From the NCBI GenBank assembly GCA_005884195.1, contig VBBP01000052.1, forward strand, positions 1-64,000: a stretch of 64,000 nt of DNA, given 5' to 3'. Source of the DNA: Candidatus Bathyarchaeota archaeon. GTDB lineage: Archaea; Thermoproteota; Bathyarchaeia; 40CM-2-53-6. The translations under genes were made by a program, and so were the position numbers. The notes under the pieces were generated by a model. The model was given only the letters and a program-made list of their open reading frames with translations, was not told the origin of the DNA and did not search any database. This document shows positions 26,379 to 34,789 of this stretch, piece after piece (the stretch's first letter is position 1; the number at the start of each line of letters is the position of its first letter).

Positions 26379-27542
26379 CTATCCGGTCAGCAGTTGGTAG
26401 GCGACCTTCATCGCTAGGAGAGGGTGTCGTGCAAGCAGTCCAACCGCTCGAGTGGGGCTGAAGCCGTTTGCCATCTCAACCAGATCTTGCCCTTCCAATA
26501 GGCCCGTTATGATGTTGAGCTCGGGATCCGAGAATCTTTCGAAGGAGTCAAGTGCTCTCAGACTGTTGGATATACGCGGTCCCCACAGCTTGTTGAATCT
26601 ATCTCGGTAGTGGTTCAGATTCTCTGCCGACGTGTTCCCGCTTAGGGCACAGATGGCTGCTTCTTCGCCAGCAATCTTTCCAGCCACCAGCCCAGTGTGA
26701 ATCCCCGCTCCCGTCAGCGGTATAACTTGGCCTGCCGCGTCACCGCAAAGCATCATGTTGTCAGCCACATAACTCTCGACCTCCCCTCCGACGGGAACGG
26801 GCGCAGCAAGGGTCCGTTCTACCCGAGCAGAGCCGAACGCCTTGGGGTGTTTGTCAATGAACTTGTCGAGAAGCGTCTTCGCGCCAGCTCCCTTCACGCC
26901 GATGCCCACGTTCGCATCGCCTTTTCCCTTAGGAAACACCCAGATGTAACCAGCAGGGGCTTTTTCATGTCCGACGTAGATCTCAAGTTTTGACTCGTCC
27001 TCGACCTCGCAATCGGTCATCGAGTATTGTAAAGCTGTAATCGCCTGGTAGTTCTTCCGCGGAAAGAACCGCCTAGCCAGTATAGACCCCGTCCCATCGC
27101 ATCCTATGACAACTCTCGCTTTTACCGAGCTGGGCTCTCCATCCGTCTTGCTCCGGATCTCGATCAATCCATCTTTTCGCTCGATATCTTCTACAGAGGT
27201 TGAGTATCTTGCTACTGCGCCAGCCTTTTCGGCCCGGTCGGCAAGGACTCTGAGAAATGCTGGCTTGTCAAGGATGTAGCCTTCGCCGCCAACATTCACT
27301 CTCTTCGCTTCATCTGGAGCGTAGAGGAACGCCCCGGAAATTTCGTTGGCTACAAACTCAGGTACCGGCCTAACCTCCGCGTCAGTAAGAACGTCTGCCA
27401 ATACTCCCTCAGCGCAAACTTTCTTTCCGGGAGAACCTTCTCGTTCTATCAACAAGGTTCTCGCGTGTGATTCGGCTGCTTTCCACGCAGCCATCACTCC
27501 TGCGGGACCAGCTCCGATTACGGCTACATCATAGGTTTCCAA
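26379..27542 (-). CDS. Geranylgeranyl reductase family flavoprotein
   Basis: I place the start at TTG 27542 (LETYDVAVIGAGPAGVMAAW). A longer frame back to 27860 would overlap the next gene by 290 nt and has an un-protein-like N terminus. The markers are the FAD GxGxxG, GKKVCAEGVL, the substrate motif APAGYIWVFPKG and LCGDAAGQVIPLTGAGIHTG. It saturates geranylgeranyl chains of archaeal lipids. It begins the core lipid cluster. Confidence 0.92.
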   Translation of the reverse strand: METYDVAVIGAGPAGVMAAWKAAESHARTLLIEREGSPGKKVCAEGVLADVLTDAEVRPVPEFVANEISGAFLYAPDEAKRVNVGGEGYILDKPAFLRVLADRAEKAGAVARYSTSVEDIERKDGLIEIRSKTDGEPSSVKARVVIGCDGTGSILARRFFPRKNYQAITALQYSMTDCEVEDESKLEIYVGHEKAPAGYIWVFPKGKGDANVGIGVKGAGAKTLLDKFIDKHPKAFGSARVERTLAAPVPVGGEVESYVADNMMLCGDAAGQVIPLTGAGIHTGLVAGKIAGEEAAICALSGNTSAENLNHYRDRFNKLWGPRISNSLRALDSFERFSDPELNIITGLLEGQDLVEMANGFSPTRAVGLLARHPLLAMKVAYQLLTG

Positions 27543-27568
27543 AGATCTGTTTTTCCTGGGATATTGAT

Positions 27569-28273
27569 TCAGGTTTGGTCTACGGTTGGATCTATCGGTT
27601 GCTGCGCAGCGAGGCCGGCTTCGATTTCTATACGTTTCCTTGATGGGCTGGGCAAAGGGGCCTTCACATCCCCAGCGAGAGTCCTCGTTGTCTGATTTCG
27701 CCTTTCCGTCTCCACGTCCACGCGGTGAAGGAACCATAGCGAGTACATAGACAAACCGAAAGCTGTGGTCACGATCTTTGTTGCGAAAACTAGGTTGAGC
27801 GGGCTTCGGAGATCGAAAATACTTGCTACCTGGTCTGGGTTGCAGGGGAAGGGTTTGCAATTCGTCGTTAGAACTTCCAGAGCTAACCAGACCATGAAGT
27901 TATAGAAGATCTCGTAGAATGAGGCGAACGCGACGAGGGCTGTGGCAAGGAAGAGGAGGTTTCGAGCCCTCGGGGAAAGTTTGAGAAAATGATCTTTGTT
28001 TGATTCGAGGCCAGCGGCCCAGTATACGAAGCTGAAGTAAGCGAACCAGGTTATCGGTTTTGCATAGAAATAGGGAAAGATCGACGGATCAGGCCACTCC
28101 GACTGGACGAATTGTATCCCTACTTGCGGGTTCGTCGTGGCCTGCAGTCCGTAGAACACGATGAAAGCCAATGCGGATAGGCCGGCTGACCATGATAAGA
28201 CGGACCAGGGTCGTCTTTCAATGAAGGCTCGGATTTCAGTCCAGCCCAGGCGGCCCAGCTTCCCCTCAGTCAT
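27569..28273 (-). CDS. Four-span membrane protein, unknown family
   Basis: The protein has 234 residues. Hydrophobic segments lie near 27-43, 72-88, 104-128 and 160-182, separated by loops with Trp/Tyr/Phe (SIFPYFYAKPITWFAYFSF). The C-terminal 45 residues are polar and charged. It lies 26 nt upstream of geranylgeranyl reductase on the same strand, so it is likely the first gene of the lipid operon. I recognise no domain. Confidence 0.7.
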   Translation of the reverse strand: MTEGKLGRLGWTEIRAFIERRPWSVLSWSAGLSALAFIVFYGLQATTNPQVGIQFVQSEWPDPSIFPYFYAKPITWFAYFSFVYWAAGLESNKDHFLKLSPRARNLLFLATALVAFASFYEIFYNFMVWLALEVLTTNCKPFPCNPDQVASIFDLRSPLNLVFATKIVTTAFGLSMYSLWFLHRVDVETERRNQTTRTLAGDVKAPLPSPSRKRIEIEAGLAAQQPIDPTVDQT

Positions 28274-28377
28274 AGGAAACTAGTTCCCTTGACAGTCTAT
28301 GGAGCCTTTAGGCTTTCGCAGAAATAAGAAATGGGGGATTTGGGAGAAACCGCGTCTCTCCCTAATTCCAGGGCGTC

Positions 28378-28617
28378 CTACTGGACGACTTCGCCTGAGG
28401 CGAAGCGGTTCGAGACCCGTGTGATCTTTATCTTGATGTGATCTCCGGGTTTGGTGTTTGGTACGAAGACAACAAGTCCTTCAACGCGCGCGATTCCTTC
28501 ACCGCGGCGACTGATCTCCTTGATGTCGACATCGTATTCTTTGCCTTCCTCAACCGGTTTCGGTCCGAATCTGTTCGCACCGCCACCACCGCCATAGCCT
28601 CTCCTTTCATAACCCAT
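28378..28617 (-). CDS. TRAM-domain RNA-binding protein
   Basis: I choose the ATG giving MGYERRGYGGGGGANRFGPK because a strong GGAGGTGG ribosome-binding site lies just upstream; an in-frame GTG inside that site would add four residues. The Arg/Gly-rich N terminus leads into a single TRAM domain (EYDVDIKEISRRGEGIARVE, then GLVVFVPNTKPGD). Single-domain TRAM proteins act as cold-induced RNA chaperones in several archaea. About 79 residues, monocistronic, with a long leader. Confidence 0.9.
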   Translation of the reverse strand: MGYERRGYGGGGGANRFGPKPVEEGKEYDVDIKEISRRGEGIARVEGLVVFVPNTKPGDHIKIKITRVSNRFASGEVVQ

Positions 28618-28758
28618 AGCATTTTCCACCTCCGTTCTTCGTTTCTTCCGTTCGGTTGCTACGGGAGAAATCAGCAGTCGTCGTTTCGTAACGGCTACCG
28701 GACGTTCTCCGGCCAGTCAACCTGACAACAAGAAAGCGGACACTTCAGAATATAAACG
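28618..28758 (-). promoter_or_regulatory. Promoter and structured 5' leader of the TRAM gene
   Basis: On the minus strand a TATA box (TTTATATTC) lies at 28750-28758. The predicted transcript has roughly 110 nt before the start, unusually long for archaea. It contains a perfect hairpin with stem CCGGA/TCCGG (28698-28712) and ends with the GGAGGTGG Shine-Dalgarno sequence. A temperature-sensitive leader is plausible. Confidence 0.5.
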
Positions 28759-28839
28759 TGCTTTCATCGTGGCACCGCAAGAAACGTAATTCTCTCCTAA
28801 AAATCTAGTTTGTATACCCCATGCAACAATTCGCTCGTC

Positions 28840-29613
28840 ATGCGCGGTGCAGTCGAGATACTTCCCCTAACTGGGCTTCCATTAATTCTACCAGGGGACG
28901 ACTTGCCTCGGCTGATGGTTGAAGCTGCCCGCAAGCTTGGATGGGGAATCCGAGAAAAAGACGTGCTTGTAGTTGGTCAGAAGGCTGTTTCCAAGGCCGA
29001 GGGGAGGCTCGTGGATGTTGCCTCTGTTCGTCCCTCAAAAAGGGCCATGGTCATTGCCCGGAAGACCGGGAGGAAACCGGGGTTCGTTCAGATAGTCCTC
29101 AATGATTCAAAAAAAGTTGTTAGAGCTGACAAGATGGCCTTGATAGTTACAACAAAACATGGGTGGACATGTCTCAACGCCGGCGTGGACAAGTCGAATG
29201 TGAAAGGGGACCAGAACTATGCGCTACTTCCCACCAACCCGGATGCTTCAGCGAGGAAGATCAGAGACAGAATAAGACGCCTCACCGGCAAGGAAATCGG
29301 CGTCATCGTGACTGATACTCACAGCCGGCCATTCAGATTGGGTCAGGTCGAGGAAACGATTGGAATTGCGGGTCTCAAGCCTCATGCTGACTATAGGGGC
29401 CAAAGAGATCTGTTCGGATATCAATTGCGCTTCAAGAACGTAGCCTTGGCAGACGAGGTGGCCGGTGCGGCAGAACTCGTCATGGGTCAAGGTAGAGAGG
29501 CCATTCCAGCAGCCATTGTGAGAGGATTGCAGAGAGTTCGATTCCAAGACAAAGCGAGAAGTTCTGACCTCACAGGACCCTCTCGAGACGACTTGTTCAA
29601 GGGGACATTGTGA
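28840..29613 (+). CDS. cofE: Coenzyme F420:L-glutamate ligase
   Basis: The ATG at 28840 (MRGAVEILPLTGLPLILPGD) suits a TATA-like CTAAAAAT at 28799-28806; a TTG ten codons upstream is an alternative. The core motifs are DVLVVGQKAVSKAEGR, NAGVDKSNV, IGVIVTDTHSRPFRLGQVE and DYRGQRDLFGY. At 257 residues it is a stand-alone CofE without the bacterial FbiB nitroreductase fusion. It adds glutamates to F420-0 using GTP. No other F420 genes are in the window. Confidence 0.94.
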   Translation: MRGAVEILPLTGLPLILPGDDLPRLMVEAARKLGWGIREKDVLVVGQKAVSKAEGRLVDVASVRPSKRAMVIARKTGRKPGFVQIVLNDSKKVVRADKMALIVTTKHGWTCLNAGVDKSNVKGDQNYALLPTNPDASARKIRDRIRRLTGKEIGVIVTDTHSRPFRLGQVEETIGIAGLKPHADYRGQRDLFGYQLRFKNVALADEVAGAAELVMGQGREAIPAAIVRGLQRVRFQDKARSSDLTGPSRDDLFKGTL

Positions 29614-30341
29614 AAAGACGGGGCTCGGGTTCAAAGCCGAGCAGAACCTCTGACGGGATCCAAGTCAACTATCCCGTGTCCCATTGGGCAAAACTGGAGT
29701 CGCTGAGGGATAGAGCTGTCCGCGTCATCAGCACCTTGGCCACGTGGAGCCAAATCGCTCTGACCCATGGCAGCGTCGCGAGAGGGGACGTCGATGACAA
29801 GAGCGATGTTGACGTGTTGATTCCATCCAATGTCAACACGCAACTGGTAGAGGCGGCGCTAGAAAGCGGTGGCTTCACCATCTTCTCAAAAGAAATCGCC
29901 CAAGCAACACCATCTCATTCCCCCAAAGCACATCTCCAATTAGACGCCGAACAGACCACTTCCGTTACTGTCCCGCTAACACCTTTCCGCTCACTAGAAC
30001 TGGAATTCTACGCGTTCGGAGGAAAAGTCACACTTCCCGAATTGAAAAGCAGCATTCGAACTCCGGGTTGTACTAAGAAACTGATTCTGATCGAACCGAC
30101 AGCAGAGGGGCATTTCGAGTCTCCCGTTGTTGGCAGAGAAAATGAAGTTGCGAGACTGCTTGGGGTCAGTGTTGCCATTGTCACGGAGCGGGTAAGGGTC
30201 TTGACTCGGAGGGATACGATTGGTAGAACAGGAATGTATCTAAGGATCCCGGTTCGAGATGGAGAATCCTTCGAAGAGGTACTTCAGGCGCGTGTGGACT
30301 CGGACCCGGCTCTGAGAAGAACGCTTAGAGGAAGAAGCTGA
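29610..30341 (+). CDS. Nucleotidyltransferase-domain protein with C-terminal wHTH-like region
   Basis: The GTG start overlaps the cofE stop by 4 nt. The 243-residue protein has the polymerase-beta-type site LTHGSVARGDVDDKSDVDVL (GS plus D-x-D). The C-terminal quarter (VVGRENEVARLLGVSVAIVT, ERVRVLTRRD) looks like a helix-turn-helix. It belongs to a group of archaeal NTase proteins of unknown substrate. Coupling to cofE may only reflect gene compaction. Confidence 0.75.
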   Translation: MKRRGSGSKPSRTSDGIQVNYPVSHWAKLESLRDRAVRVISTLATWSQIALTHGSVARGDVDDKSDVDVLIPSNVNTQLVEAALESGGFTIFSKEIAQATPSHSPKAHLQLDAEQTTSVTVPLTPFRSLELEFYAFGGKVTLPELKSSIRTPGCTKKLILIEPTAEGHFESPVVGRENEVARLLGVSVAIVTERVRVLTRRDTIGRTGMYLRIPVRDGESFEEVLQARVDSDPALRRTLRGRS

Positions 30342-30402
30342 AAAGGTAATATGAAACCCGCTTGAGCCGAGCCTAATTCCCCGACACTAAGAGAAGAGCT
30401 TC

Positions 30403-31575
30403 TTGAGTCTACTCGACCCTTACATTTCTCTACTCTTCTACCTCGCCATTTGGGGGGTCATCGTCGCCCTTGGATTACTCTTGAAACTCGACAAGCACGG
30501 GATCATTGTCAAGCCCTACTATGTCATGCTGAAAACCGTAGTTTTCAACAGCTGGATAGAGAAGATAGGAAGCCGATTTCGAAGGGCTTGGCTCACCTTC
30601 TTCGACATCGGAGCAGCATTGGGCATAGGGCTAATTGTCTTCGTCATTTACAACTTCGTTAGTAATGCAGTAGCGCTCTTCCAGCACAGCGCGCAGGCCG
30701 GGCCGGCGCTCCTGATTGTCCCTCTGCCTGGATTGACCATTGGTTGGGACATCTTTCCGTACATAGTTTTAGCGATTGCAGTTCTGCTGATACCACACGA
30801 AGTAGCGCATGGAATAGCCAGCGTCTTAGACAAAGTCCCATTGAAATCATCAGGGGTCTTCATGGCCATATTCCTCCCCGGTGGGTTCGTGGAAATTGAT
30901 GAGGAGAATCTGGCCAAGCGAAAGGCTAGAACCAAGTTGAGGGTTTTCGCAGCTGGTTCGTTCACTAACGTTGCAACTTGGATTGTGGTATTCATCCTAT
31001 TTGTTAACTTTACAGCCGCCATAAGCCCGTTCTATCAGCCAACGTCCTCTGGTGTTCTTGTCACTAGTCTCGTTGACGGCGGCGCGGCCCAGAATGCAGG
31101 CATCCAACCTTGGTCTGTCATCACGTCGATCAACAATACTGTTGTCCATCAACCGAATGATCTTCGGGTTATCCTCGCCCCCCAGAATCCCGGGCATCAC
31201 TTGGTAGTTGCGCTTAACACGGGAAAGAATTACACACTAGTGACGCGACCGGCGCCAGAGAACGCCAGCCGTGCTACGATTGGCGTATTCTCATTCAACT
31301 ACTATGCTCCTAAATCGGTGTTCCCCGCATCATGGACATTCTATTCTTTCAACTCACTATATTGGATGTCATTCATTTTACTTGGGGTTGCGCTCGTAAA
31401 CATGCTTCCCCTCGTTCCTTTTGACGGTGATCGGTATCTTGATACCCTCTTGGGTGTTCTGGGGGTAAAGAATACCAAAAACATACGGACAGTGGCCAGT
31501 GTTATCTCTCTCGGTCTTTTGAGCTCTAACATTATTCTGTCCTACATCTTGTTCGGTACGATATTTCCGAGATAG
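30403..31575 (+). CDS. Site-2 protease family membrane metalloprotease (M50)
   Basis: The 390-residue protein starts at TTG. Several membrane spans carry the zinc motif HEVAHG (within LLIPHEVAHGIASVLDK) and the second-ligand motif ALVNMLPLVPFDGDR. Between them is a PDZ domain (VLVTSLVDGGAAQNAGIQPW). Family enzymes cleave transmembrane helices of regulators or remnant signal peptides. The conserved GGFVEIDEENL is typical of archaeal members. It lies 5 nt before the tRNA thiolase gene. Confidence 0.92.
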   Translation: MSLLDPYISLLFYLAIWGVIVALGLLLKLDKHGIIVKPYYVMLKTVVFNSWIEKIGSRFRRAWLTFFDIGAALGIGLIVFVIYNFVSNAVALFQHSAQAGPALLIVPLPGLTIGWDIFPYIVLAIAVLLIPHEVAHGIASVLDKVPLKSSGVFMAIFLPGGFVEIDEENLAKRKARTKLRVFAAGSFTNVATWIVVFILFVNFTAAISPFYQPTSSGVLVTSLVDGGAAQNAGIQPWSVITSINNTVVHQPNDLRVILAPQNPGHHLVVALNTGKNYTLVTRPAPENASRATIGVFSFNYYAPKSVFPASWTFYSFNSLYWMSFILLGVALVNMLPLVPFDGDRYLDTLLGVLGVKNTKNIRTVASVISLGLLSSNIILSYILFGTIFPR

Positions 31576-31580
31576 GTCCG

Positions 31581-32528
31581 ATGGATCCCAGTTCCTGCAC
31601 AGTCTGCAAGCGCAATCCGGGTTATTTCCGAAGAGAGTATGAGGGGTCGGTTCTATGCAAGAGCTGCTTTAGAGATTCGTTAGAACGTAAAGTTCGCCGA
31701 ACCATTAGTCACTGGGACATGTTCAGCCCTGAAGACCATGTAGCAGTGGCAGTATCGGGAGGGAAGGATAGCTTGACGCTCCTCATGATCCTCCACAAGC
31801 TCGCGAAGCGATTTCCCCGCACTCGTATCACCGCCGTGACTGTGGATGAGGGTATCGCGGGTTACCGGGAGGAGGCTGTTGACCTTGCGACAATGTATTG
31901 CAGAGATCTCGGGATCGAGCATGAAGTTCTTTCGTTCGAGGAGCTGTTTGGGTCAGGTCTAGACGATTTTCTGAAGAACAAGCAGGAGCGGATGACCGCT
32001 TGTTCCTATTGTGGTGTTTTTCGCAGAAAGGCAATCAACCTAGCCGCGAAGAAGATTGGAGCCACCAAGATTGCAACAGGCCACAATCTCGATGACATTG
32101 TGCAGACTTACATGCTGAACTTGTTCCAAGGCGATGCCGATCGGTTCGTCAGATTCAGTCCTGTTCTCAAAGATCCCCGAGGACTCTTCCTAACCCGGGT
32201 GAAACCGTTGTGCGAGATTCCTGAGCGAGAGATTGTTATGTATGGATACGCTGAGGATCTCCAGTTTCAAACCGCCTCTTGTCCCTACATGACTGAAGCA
32301 TTGAGGAATGAGCTTCGGACGGTACTGAACAAACTGGAGCTTGCCCATCCAGGTGTAACTTTCTCAGCCTACCGGGCGATGCTCCGGCTTCGAACTCTCG
32401 CCGAACCCAATCTCGCACCTTCTCAGTTGCAACCTTGCAAGTCTTGTGGAGAACCGACACCGTTCGAGATTTGCGAGGCCTGCAAGATGCAGGGTGTAAG
32501 TTCGGCTATCCCTGAAATTAGCGCTTAG
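31581..32528 (+). CDS. tRNA 2-thiolation protein, TtuA/Ncs6 family (TIGR00269 type)
   Basis: The 315-residue protein has an N-terminal zinc finger (CTVCKRNPGYF, then CKSC), the PP-loop VAVSGGKDSLTLL and the catalytic/Fe-S cysteines in ACSYCGVFRR and TASCPYM. A C-terminal zinc finger reads CKSCGEPTPFEICEAC. Such enzymes adenylate U34 or U54 of tRNA and insert sulfur. The 3' end overlaps the convergent Nudix gene by 11 nt. Confidence 0.93.
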   Translation: MDPSSCTVCKRNPGYFRREYEGSVLCKSCFRDSLERKVRRTISHWDMFSPEDHVAVAVSGGKDSLTLLMILHKLAKRFPRTRITAVTVDEGIAGYREEAVDLATMYCRDLGIEHEVLSFEELFGSGLDDFLKNKQERMTACSYCGVFRRKAINLAAKKIGATKIATGHNLDDIVQTYMLNLFQGDADRFVRFSPVLKDPRGLFLTRVKPLCEIPEREIVMYGYAEDLQFQTASCPYMTEALRNELRTVLNKLELAHPGVTFSAYRAMLRLRTLAEPNLAPSQLQPCKSCGEPTPFEICEACKMQGVSSAIPEISA

Positions 32529-33120
32529 GACGAGACTTCAGAATTGGAATCAACTCAGTCAAGACCCGGTATGTAAAACCCCAGACGATCTTTCCTTCGA
32601 CCACGAAGGATTCTACGCTCCTCGGTTCGTTTCTGATCGTAACCTCGCTCATCTTCATCATAGAGGGTAGCTCCGTCAAGTTCACCCAGAAGGAACTAGC
32701 AATCTCGGAGCCGATACTGACTTTGGGCTTGACGCTCAATCCGAAAACCCACGGCTGAACCCTCATTTCGATCCGGCGCATAGGGTGACCCACGGAGAGC
32801 CTGCCAAGCTCCACGCCAACTTCTTCAAGCTTGATTCCAACTTCTTCTTCGACCTCCCGATGAAGAGCAACTCGAGGCGATTCGACGTCCTGTTTGATCC
32901 GGCCACCGGGAAGCCCAATCTGTCCCGACCACGGGTCACCTTCCCTCTCAGCTCTTTGTACTAGGAGTGTCTGCAGTCCTCTTCCAGGCTCGTCCCAGAG
33001 AAGAATGGCGACAACCGCTTCAACACGTTCGCCGTCACGTGATCGATGAATCGACCCTAGTTCTTCTTTGGCCTGAAGCAGAGCCGAACTCAGGCCTGGT
33101 TTTGACAAAAAGCCTAACAC
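32518..33120 (-). CDS. Nudix hydrolase (CoA pyrophosphatase-like)
   Basis: The Nudix box is complete: GG(R) then E, then REVEEEVGI within VALHREVEEEVGIKLEEVG. It is preceded by TLLVQRAEREGDPWSGQIGL, the extra motif of CoA pyrophosphatases (NudL type). 200 residues. It likely hydrolyses CoA derivatives or damaged nucleotides. It is convergent with the tRNA thiolase gene. Confidence 0.85.
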   Translation of the reverse strand: MLGFLSKPGLSSALLQAKEELGSIHRSRDGERVEAVVAILLWDEPGRGLQTLLVQRAEREGDPWSGQIGLPGGRIKQDVESPRVALHREVEEEVGIKLEEVGVELGRLSVGHPMRRIEMRVQPWVFGLSVKPKVSIGSEIASSFWVNLTELPSMMKMSEVTIRNEPRSVESFVVEGKIVWGFTYRVLTELIPILKSRPKR

Positions 33121-33184
33121 GCCGTCGCTTACCTATTCAATAATGGCAAGTAGAGTCCGGCATGAGGTCTTGTTCCTAGGACAT

Positions 33185-33622
33185 CTAGACCGCGATTGGT
33201 CTTTCCTCTCGCGGTTTGGCACCGGTCTCCTCGGCAATGATCTGGTATTTTGCCTTGACGAGTTCCATGAAGGGTCCCAGATCCTTCGAGGACTCGAAGG
33301 AGAAGCCTGCCCAGGTCCTTTTCCTGATCTCGTCCCGGAGACGCCAGTCAATCGACTGGTTTTCCGTGAGGCGGAGCCTTGACTTGAAGTCGGTGTGGAA
33401 TGTCGCGCTGATCTCCATTCCTCTGAGGTGCAGATGGAAGAGTTGACGGCCCTCGTAGAAGAAAGCGGGCGTGGATTCGCTACTGTGTTTTTCGTAGAGA
33501 ACCTTCATCGAGACCCCTTTCAGTTGTCTCATACGAGTTCTTAGTGCTTGGAAGAGAGACCACGTCTGTGGATGAACGCGATCTGCTATCATGGAAAGAT
33601 CGAGAGTTTCTTTCCGAGGCAA
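33185..33622 (-). CDS. Conserved hypothetical protein
   Basis: This soluble 145-residue protein has a mixed alpha/beta pattern: HPQTWSLFQALRTRMRQLKG, FFYEGRQLFHLHLRGMEISA, FKSRLRLTENQSIDWRLRDE, and a charged C terminus. It resembles small stand-alone phosphoribosyl/DNA-repair accessory proteins only superficially, so I do not assign a function. Shares its strand with the Nudix and DUF504 genes but is separated from both by spacers. Confidence 0.6.
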   Translation of the reverse strand: MPRKETLDLSMIADRVHPQTWSLFQALRTRMRQLKGVSMKVLYEKHSSESTPAFFYEGRQLFHLHLRGMEISATFHTDFKSRLRLTENQSIDWRLRDEIRKRTWAGFSFESSKDLGPFMELVKAKYQIIAEETGAKPREERPIAV

Positions 33623-33789
33623 GTTTGGAACTCTTGCTTGCCAGTTCCACTAAAAAAGGTTAGAGCGCAACTCTTTGCATTGTTGATTTGGTCATCGGAG
33701 ACAGCAGGTGTTCTAGAAAGGGAGATATCGCGCAGCGGTCTTGCGTGTCATCAATGGACATTCCGGACAGGAGTCCAAACCAAACCTGG

Positions 33790-34065
33790 CTAAAGAACAG
33801 GTTGTCCGGCAATCTCTCGTTGTCTCTTCCTCCACAGCAAGGTCTTCTTCGCGTCCATTAAGTACAAGACCCTGTGAAAGGGAATCTGAGTCTCACCGTC
33901 CCGCAAGAGGAATGACCCCTTTCCCAGCCTATCTATCTCTGAGACTCTGATGATCATCTGATCGTCCGCCGCGCCTCGATGAATGTAGGCCAGCTCGAAC
34001 TCTGAAGGATCACTTCCACCGCGCATAATCCTCGAAAGGATTGCCTTCAGAGGATGTTCCCGCAT
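33790..34065 (-). CDS. DUF504 (UPF0248) family protein
   Basis: The 91-residue protein has the family pattern HPLKAILSRIMRGGSDPSEF, ELAYIHRGA, and the terminal IPFHRVLYLMD. Archaeal DUF504 proteins are small and basic, with RNA-related roles suspected but not shown. Its promoter region overlaps that of the divergent SRPBCC gene. Confidence 0.85.
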   Translation of the reverse strand: MREHPLKAILSRIMRGGSDPSEFELAYIHRGAADDQMIIRVSEIDRLGKGSFLLRDGETQIPFHRVLYLMDAKKTLLWRKRQREIAGQPVL

Positions 34066-34167
34066 GGAAGGACAATTGAATGGTTTGAAGATGGGTTTTT
34101 CGATCGTCCGAGCACAAGGCTAAATCGTTCCAGTAGCCTTGCAACTCCTACCTTTCAGGCAAGAACA

Positions 34168-34707
34168 GTGAGCTCCTTGGATCCAAAGGTATTACGAAAA
34201 GAAGCAGTCACATCAACGCCCATCGCAGATGTCTGGACAGTTTGGACGACCGACGAGGGAATAATCAGTTTTCTGGCCCCGAAAGCGAACATCAAGCTCG
34301 AAGTCCAAGGTCCCTACGAGATATTATTCGACCCCGAAGCTCCACTAGGCTTCAAGGGAACAGAAGGCTGCAAAATACTCGGATTCGAGCGGGCGAAAAC
34401 CCTATCCGTAGAATGGAAGGCTCCACCCCAGTTTCCTAATGTGCGGAGACAGAAGACCCGCGTTGACATCTACTTCGAAAGAGTTGAAGCATTAACGAAA
34501 ATCAGTGTTGCCCATTCCGGCTGGCAAGAAGGAGAAGAATGGGACGAAGCATACGAGTTCTTCGACCACGCATGGAACCTCGACCTAGCGAGAATGCAGC
34601 AAAGATTCTCCTCGGGCCCCATTGACTGGAGGAAACCCTATGTTCCATCTTGGCTCGGACAACGCGAGCCACGAATCCGCGACCACATCCCCGTCGAAAC
34701 TCGCTAG
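34168..34707 (+). CDS. SRPBCC (AHSA1-like) lipid-binding-fold protein
   Basis: I choose the GTG at 34168 (SSLDPKVLRKEAVTSTPIAD). A longer frame to 34054 lacks family character and overlaps DUF504's start. The START/AHSA1 pattern is VWTVWTTDEGIISFLAPKAN, ILGFERAKTLSVEWKAP, and the final long helix EEWDEAYEFFDHAW. About 179 residues. The fold binds hydrophobic ligands or Hsp90-type clients; the ligand is unknown here. Confidence 0.75.
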   Translation: MSSLDPKVLRKEAVTSTPIADVWTVWTTDEGIISFLAPKANIKLEVQGPYEILFDPEAPLGFKGTEGCKILGFERAKTLSVEWKAPPQFPNVRRQKTRVDIYFERVEALTKISVAHSGWQEGEEWDEAYEFFDHAWNLDLARMQQRFSSGPIDWRKPYVPSWLGQREPRIRDHIPVETR

Positions 34708-34748
34708 ACTACAGGAACATTCCAACCCGAATCTCAGTCAAGCGCTAG

Positions 34749-34756
34749 CTTTATAG
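34749..34756 (+). promoter_or_regulatory. TATA box of the non-catalytic proteasome beta gene
   Basis: CTTTATAG. Transcription should start near 34778, which places the ATG at 34766 upstream of the transcript and favours the ATG at 34790. Confidence 0.5.
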
Positions 34757-34789
34757 CAAAACGGCATGGGGTCGCACGCTGACCCGATT

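Noticed and set aside
27543..27860. Long N-terminal extension of geranylgeranyl reductase
   Set aside because: It overlaps the upstream membrane-protein gene by about 290 nt and reads as Arg/Pro-rich antisense-type sequence. The TTG at 27542 gives the normal family start.
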